64,000 bases of DNA from contig ONXC01000014.1 of the NCBI GenBank assembly GCA_900321715.1, positions 21,804-85,803 of the forward strand. The letters are read 5' to 3'. Of the stretch, positions 61,739 to 64,000 are shown piece by piece. The stretch's first letter is position 1. Each line of letters starts with the position of its first letter. The translations under genes and the position numbers were made by a program. The notes under the pieces are model-generated. The model ran no database searches and had not been told where the DNA came from. It was given only the letters and a program-made list of their open reading frames with translations. Origin of the DNA: an uncultured Bacteroidales bacterium (GTDB taxonomy: Bacteria > Bacteroidota > Bacteroidia > Bacteroidales > UBA932).

Positions 61739-63618
61739 AGCACAAGCTGGTACTTGTAGTTGCCGTTGCCGGTGTCTTCAGTGGCCTCGTGGTACCACTG
61801 GAGCTTGTTGCCGGTCTTCTTCCATGCGGTAGGGAATACCTGGTCCCCTTCAGGCATCTGGAGGAAACCACCCTCGGCATTGTAGAAAACTTTGCGCTTG
61901 CCGTCAGAGGAGGTCCAGCTGGCGCTCTTGGGTGAAGAGGCGTCCTTGCGCTTGCCGTTGAGCTTCTGGAATTCCTCGTCAGAAACGGGGCTCCAGCTTC
62001 CGCCGGAGAAGTGGTAAACCTTACCGTCCTCATCCATTGAGTAGATGTGCTTGCCGCTGCCGATGGCGTCAAAATCGGCCTGACCAAATACGGCGAATTC
62101 CGGCCACCATGGGCGTACGCTCTTGCCACCGACCTTGGCGGCACTCACATTAATCTCACGCACGATTTCCTCCTTGTACATCTTGGGATAGTTTGAAGGG
62201 AACTCGCTATAAGCCTCGGCCAGGATGTCACCGGCCTGGATAACAACGTTGAGCGGCTCACGGTAAAGGGCGCACTCAGGGATAAGGCCGTCCTCAATGG
62301 CCTGACGGTTGATCTTGATAATCTTTCCAAGGGATTCCTTGCGGGCGTTGAAACGCTTCTGGACGTCCTCTACCCACACCTTTGCAGCGCGCTCACGATA
62401 GCTCATAATGCGCTCCAGGGCCTGGGCGTAAAGCGGATTGTAAACGGAAGGATCCTCAGTCTGGTATATCTTATTCTTGATTTCAATGAGTTTCTTGCGC
62501 TCGGATGCGGCAAAGTTCACGTCGGCCGTAGCGTCCTTGAGATCATAGCAAGCCTGGATATCCTGTATGTACTTGGACATCTTGACCTGCATATCGTTAA
62601 TACCGGCGGTCTTCTGGTTCATCTTTTCCATCATGTCCATAGCCGAGCCCATACCGCCCATCATTGAACGGGAGCTCTTCTGCTGGGCAAGCTTCTGCTC
62701 TTCCATGAAGCGCTTCTGGAAAGCATCGGCCTCCTTCTTGAAGGAAGGATCTTTGGCCGATTGGGCTTTCTGATATGCCTCCATCTTCTTGTTGCAGGCC
62801 TGCATCTTGGGACTGGCCTCCATATAGTTGGAAGAGGTCATCTGCTCACGGGCGGCGGCCTTCAGTTCAAACACCTCAAGACCCATATACTTGCGAATAT
62901 CGGAAGCATTGCGGTCATAAACCTGGAATGTTGCCTCCAGGGACTTCTCCGACATCATCTTTACGGCGTCGGCCTCTGACATATTCTCATATCTGGCGGC
63001 ATCGGCCTCAAGGGCGCTCACGTCAAGGTCTCCAAGGATTGACTTCTCAATCTTCTGGGAGACGCGCTCCTTGTCTGCCTCCGAAGCATTGTCGTCTGTG
63101 AGGATGGCAACCTCCGCGTCTGTAAGGCCAAAGGCCGATTTGAGGCCGTCGTTGGCCTTCTTGCGCCACATTAGGGTTTCCGCGTCCTCGCAGGTTGCGT
63201 CCTCATTGAGTTCTTCTGCGCGGATGGTGACGGCCTTGATGGCTTTGTAATAAGCTATCTGATTGGCCTCAACGGGGTTAATGAGTTCCTGGGCGCTAGG
63301 CACTGCCGGGAATTCATTCATCAGAGGAATGGGGAATTTGGCCGATGAAGGGGTAACCGGGCCGTCCCAGCCAAAGGTGCTGGCACGCTTTGCAGGAAGG
63401 GCCTGCTCTCCGGTGACGACATTGACGGAATTGGGATCATCGTTATCCTGACCGGCCATCTGGGACATTCCTTCAGGGATCATTCCCTGCATGGTTTCAC
63501 CAAGTGAACCGCCAATGGCGCTTTCTGCTTTCTGCTTGATCTTGTCAAGGAAACTCTGGGCCTGGGCCTGGCCGCAGATGAGGGCCAGGGCGGCAATAAT
63601 TATGGTAATACGTTTCAT
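61720..63618 (-). CDS. Exported protein of unknown function, 632 residues
   Basis: I do not recognise a named family. The protein has a clear signal peptide (LALICGQAQA-QS). Residues ~100-380 are helical and charged, with Met/Gln-rich stretches and probable coiled coil (QKFMEEQ-like segments near 300). The last ~110 residues form a beta-rich module with repeated short strands (KHIYSMDEDGKVYHFSGGSW, SDGKRKVFYNAEGGFLQMP), ending in QLVLCTYML. It is preceded by an OmpA-domain gene three bases away and followed by an overlapping lysozyme-like gene, which suggests a periplasmic role at the cell wall. Confidence 0.8.
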   Translation of the reverse strand: MKRITIIIAALALICGQAQAQSFLDKIKQKAESAIGGSLGETMQGMIPEGMSQMAGQDNDDPNSVNVVTGEQALPAKRASTFGWDGPVTPSSAKFPIPLMNEFPAVPSAQELINPVEANQIAYYKAIKAVTIRAEELNEDATCEDAETLMWRKKANDGLKSAFGLTDAEVAILTDDNASEADKERVSQKIEKSILGDLDVSALEADAARYENMSEADAVKMMSEKSLEATFQVYDRNASDIRKYMGLEVFELKAAAREQMTSSNYMEASPKMQACNKKMEAYQKAQSAKDPSFKKEADAFQKRFMEEQKLAQQKSSRSMMGGMGSAMDMMEKMNQKTAGINDMQVKMSKYIQDIQACYDLKDATADVNFAASERKKLIEIKNKIYQTEDPSVYNPLYAQALERIMSYRERAAKVWVEDVQKRFNARKESLGKIIKINRQAIEDGLIPECALYREPLNVVIQAGDILAEAYSEFPSNYPKMYKEEIVREINVSAAKVGGKSVRPWWPEFAVFGQADFDAIGSGKHIYSMDEDGKVYHFSGGSWSPVSDEEFQKLNGKRKDASSPKSASWTSSDGKRKVFYNAEGGFLQMPEGDQVFPTAWKKTGNKLQWYHEATEDTGNGNYKYQLVLCTYML

Positions 63619-63621
63619 AGT

Positions 63622-64000
63622 TTACTTTTTAACGAATTCAACCCTACGGTTCTTGGCGCGGCCTTCGTCAGTGCTGTTGGATGCGATGGGAACATGCGAA
63701 CCCTTGCCAACAGGGGTAAGGCGGGCCTGGGCAATTCCCTGCTCAACCAGGGCGGCCACAATGGCCTCTGCACGTTTCTGGGACAGAGGATCGTTCACCT
63801 TGTCAGAGCCGGTGGCGTCGCAGTGGCCCTGGACCTCGAAGGAGATGCCGGGGTTATCCTGCATAAGCTTTGCTATGCGGTTGATTTCTATCATTGACTC
63901 AGGCTTAAGGTCTGCCTTGCCGGTTTCAAAAGTAATGGCATAGGTGATGATCTTGCCGTCTGAAGAGAGGCGGTCATATAGCGGAACGGCACCCTTTGCC
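63622..64000 (-). CDS. OmpA-domain protein (5' end outside window)
   Basis: The frame is open to the end of the window, so the N-terminus is missing. The visible ~125 residues are an OmpA C-terminal peptidoglycan-binding domain: ITFETGKADLKPESMIEI, VQGHCDATGSDKVNDPLSQK, RAEAIVAALVEQGI and the NRRVEFVKK end. The Asp and Arg residues that bind diaminopimelate appear present. It lies three bases before the unknown 632-residue gene, so the two should be co-expressed. Confidence 0.9.
   Translation of the reverse strand, partial: AKGAVPLYDRLSSDGKIITYAITFETGKADLKPESMIEINRIAKLMQDNPGISFEVQGHCDATGSDKVNDPLSQKRAEAIVAALVEQGIAQARLTPVGKGSHVPIASNSTDEGRAKNRRVEFVKK

Noticed and set aside
1-64000. CRISPR array, prophage, transposase, toxin-antitoxin or restriction-modification genes
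   Set aside because: I looked in all gaps and reading frames and found no spaced direct repeats, integrases, transposases or methyltransferase/endonuclease pairs.
1-64000. tRNA genes in intergenic gaps
   Set aside because: No gap shows the cloverleaf arms with the GTTCRA T-loop; the hairpins present are palindromes or terminators.
1-64000. GGCCGAT excess as a by-product of Ala-Asp codon preference
   Set aside because: The complement ATCGGCC is equally frequent in genes of the same orientation and falls in other reading frames, and Asp is otherwise often GAC in these genes, so a protein- or codon-level cause does not explain it.

Overview
The window is chromosomal DNA from a member of the Bacteroidota, most likely the order Bacteroidales. 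Evidence: at least seventeen intergenic TAnnTTTG boxes of the Bacteroidota -7 type, almost no Shine-Dalgarno sequences (starts have A-rich contexts instead), and families largely restricted to this phylum (DUF3276, DUF5606, DUF6340, DUF4493/DUF6359, long NusB, a PEP-synthase-like protein with receiver domains). GC content looks moderately high for the group and even along the window. I see no prophage, insertion sequence, CRISPR array, defence island, rRNA or tRNA. Both ends cut through genes.

Layout. 1-5.3 kb: end of a WYL regulator, an S9 peptidase lipoprotein and recG (minus). 5.6-23.3 kb: a nearly gapless run of eleven plus-strand genes (gdhA, PEP-synthase-like protein, FAD oxidoreductase, tsaD, tamB, an RsmI-like methyltransferase, mtaB, an MBL hydrolase, a CrtI-like oxidoreductase, a BASS transporter, a PlsC-like acyltransferase). 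23.4-30.4 kb: minus-strand pckA, then the nusB-yajC-ybbR-coaE-DUF5606-rimO-DUF6340 cluster. 30.5-36.2 kb: plus-strand DUF3276, a purine-salvage trio (deaminase and two tandem purine nucleoside phosphorylases), a coiled-coil protein, zapA, a probable 6S RNA and rny. 36.2-43.6 kb: a 5'-nucleotidase lipoprotein, ffh, a DUF4493/DUF6359 lipoprotein, cardiolipin synthase and an acyl-CoA synthetase. 43.8-50.5 kb: htpG between two acyl-CoA synthetase paralogues in opposite orientation, then a HAD hydrolase and the agmatine-to-putrescine genes aguB and aguA. 50.6-64 kb: an OmpA-like protein, uvrB, a Rel-type protein, mltG, a glucosaminidase, rnz, rpsA, and an envelope cluster of a lysozyme-like protein, an unknown exported 632-residue protein and an OmpA-domain protein.

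Functional links. TsaD helps make t6A37 in tRNA and MtaB modifies the same base, in one run of genes. The deaminase and phosphorylases form a nucleoside salvage route, with a 5'-nucleotidase close by. AguA and AguB are consecutive enzymes. MltG, the glucosaminidase and the lysozyme-like protein all act on peptidoglycan.

The most unusual signals are at the DNA level. The non-palindromic heptamer GGCCGAT (ATCGGCC on the other strand) occurs about 115 times by hand count, roughly ten times expectation, equally in both orientations and regardless of coding strand. A diverged 121-nt repeat lies inverted on either side of recG (about 71% identity without gaps). A palindrome-rich segment sits in frame inside mtaB. 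A GGGTGCACC palindrome occurs in three intergenic gaps, two of them flanking htpG. A 14/16 match to the parS consensus lies between ffh and its divergent neighbour.
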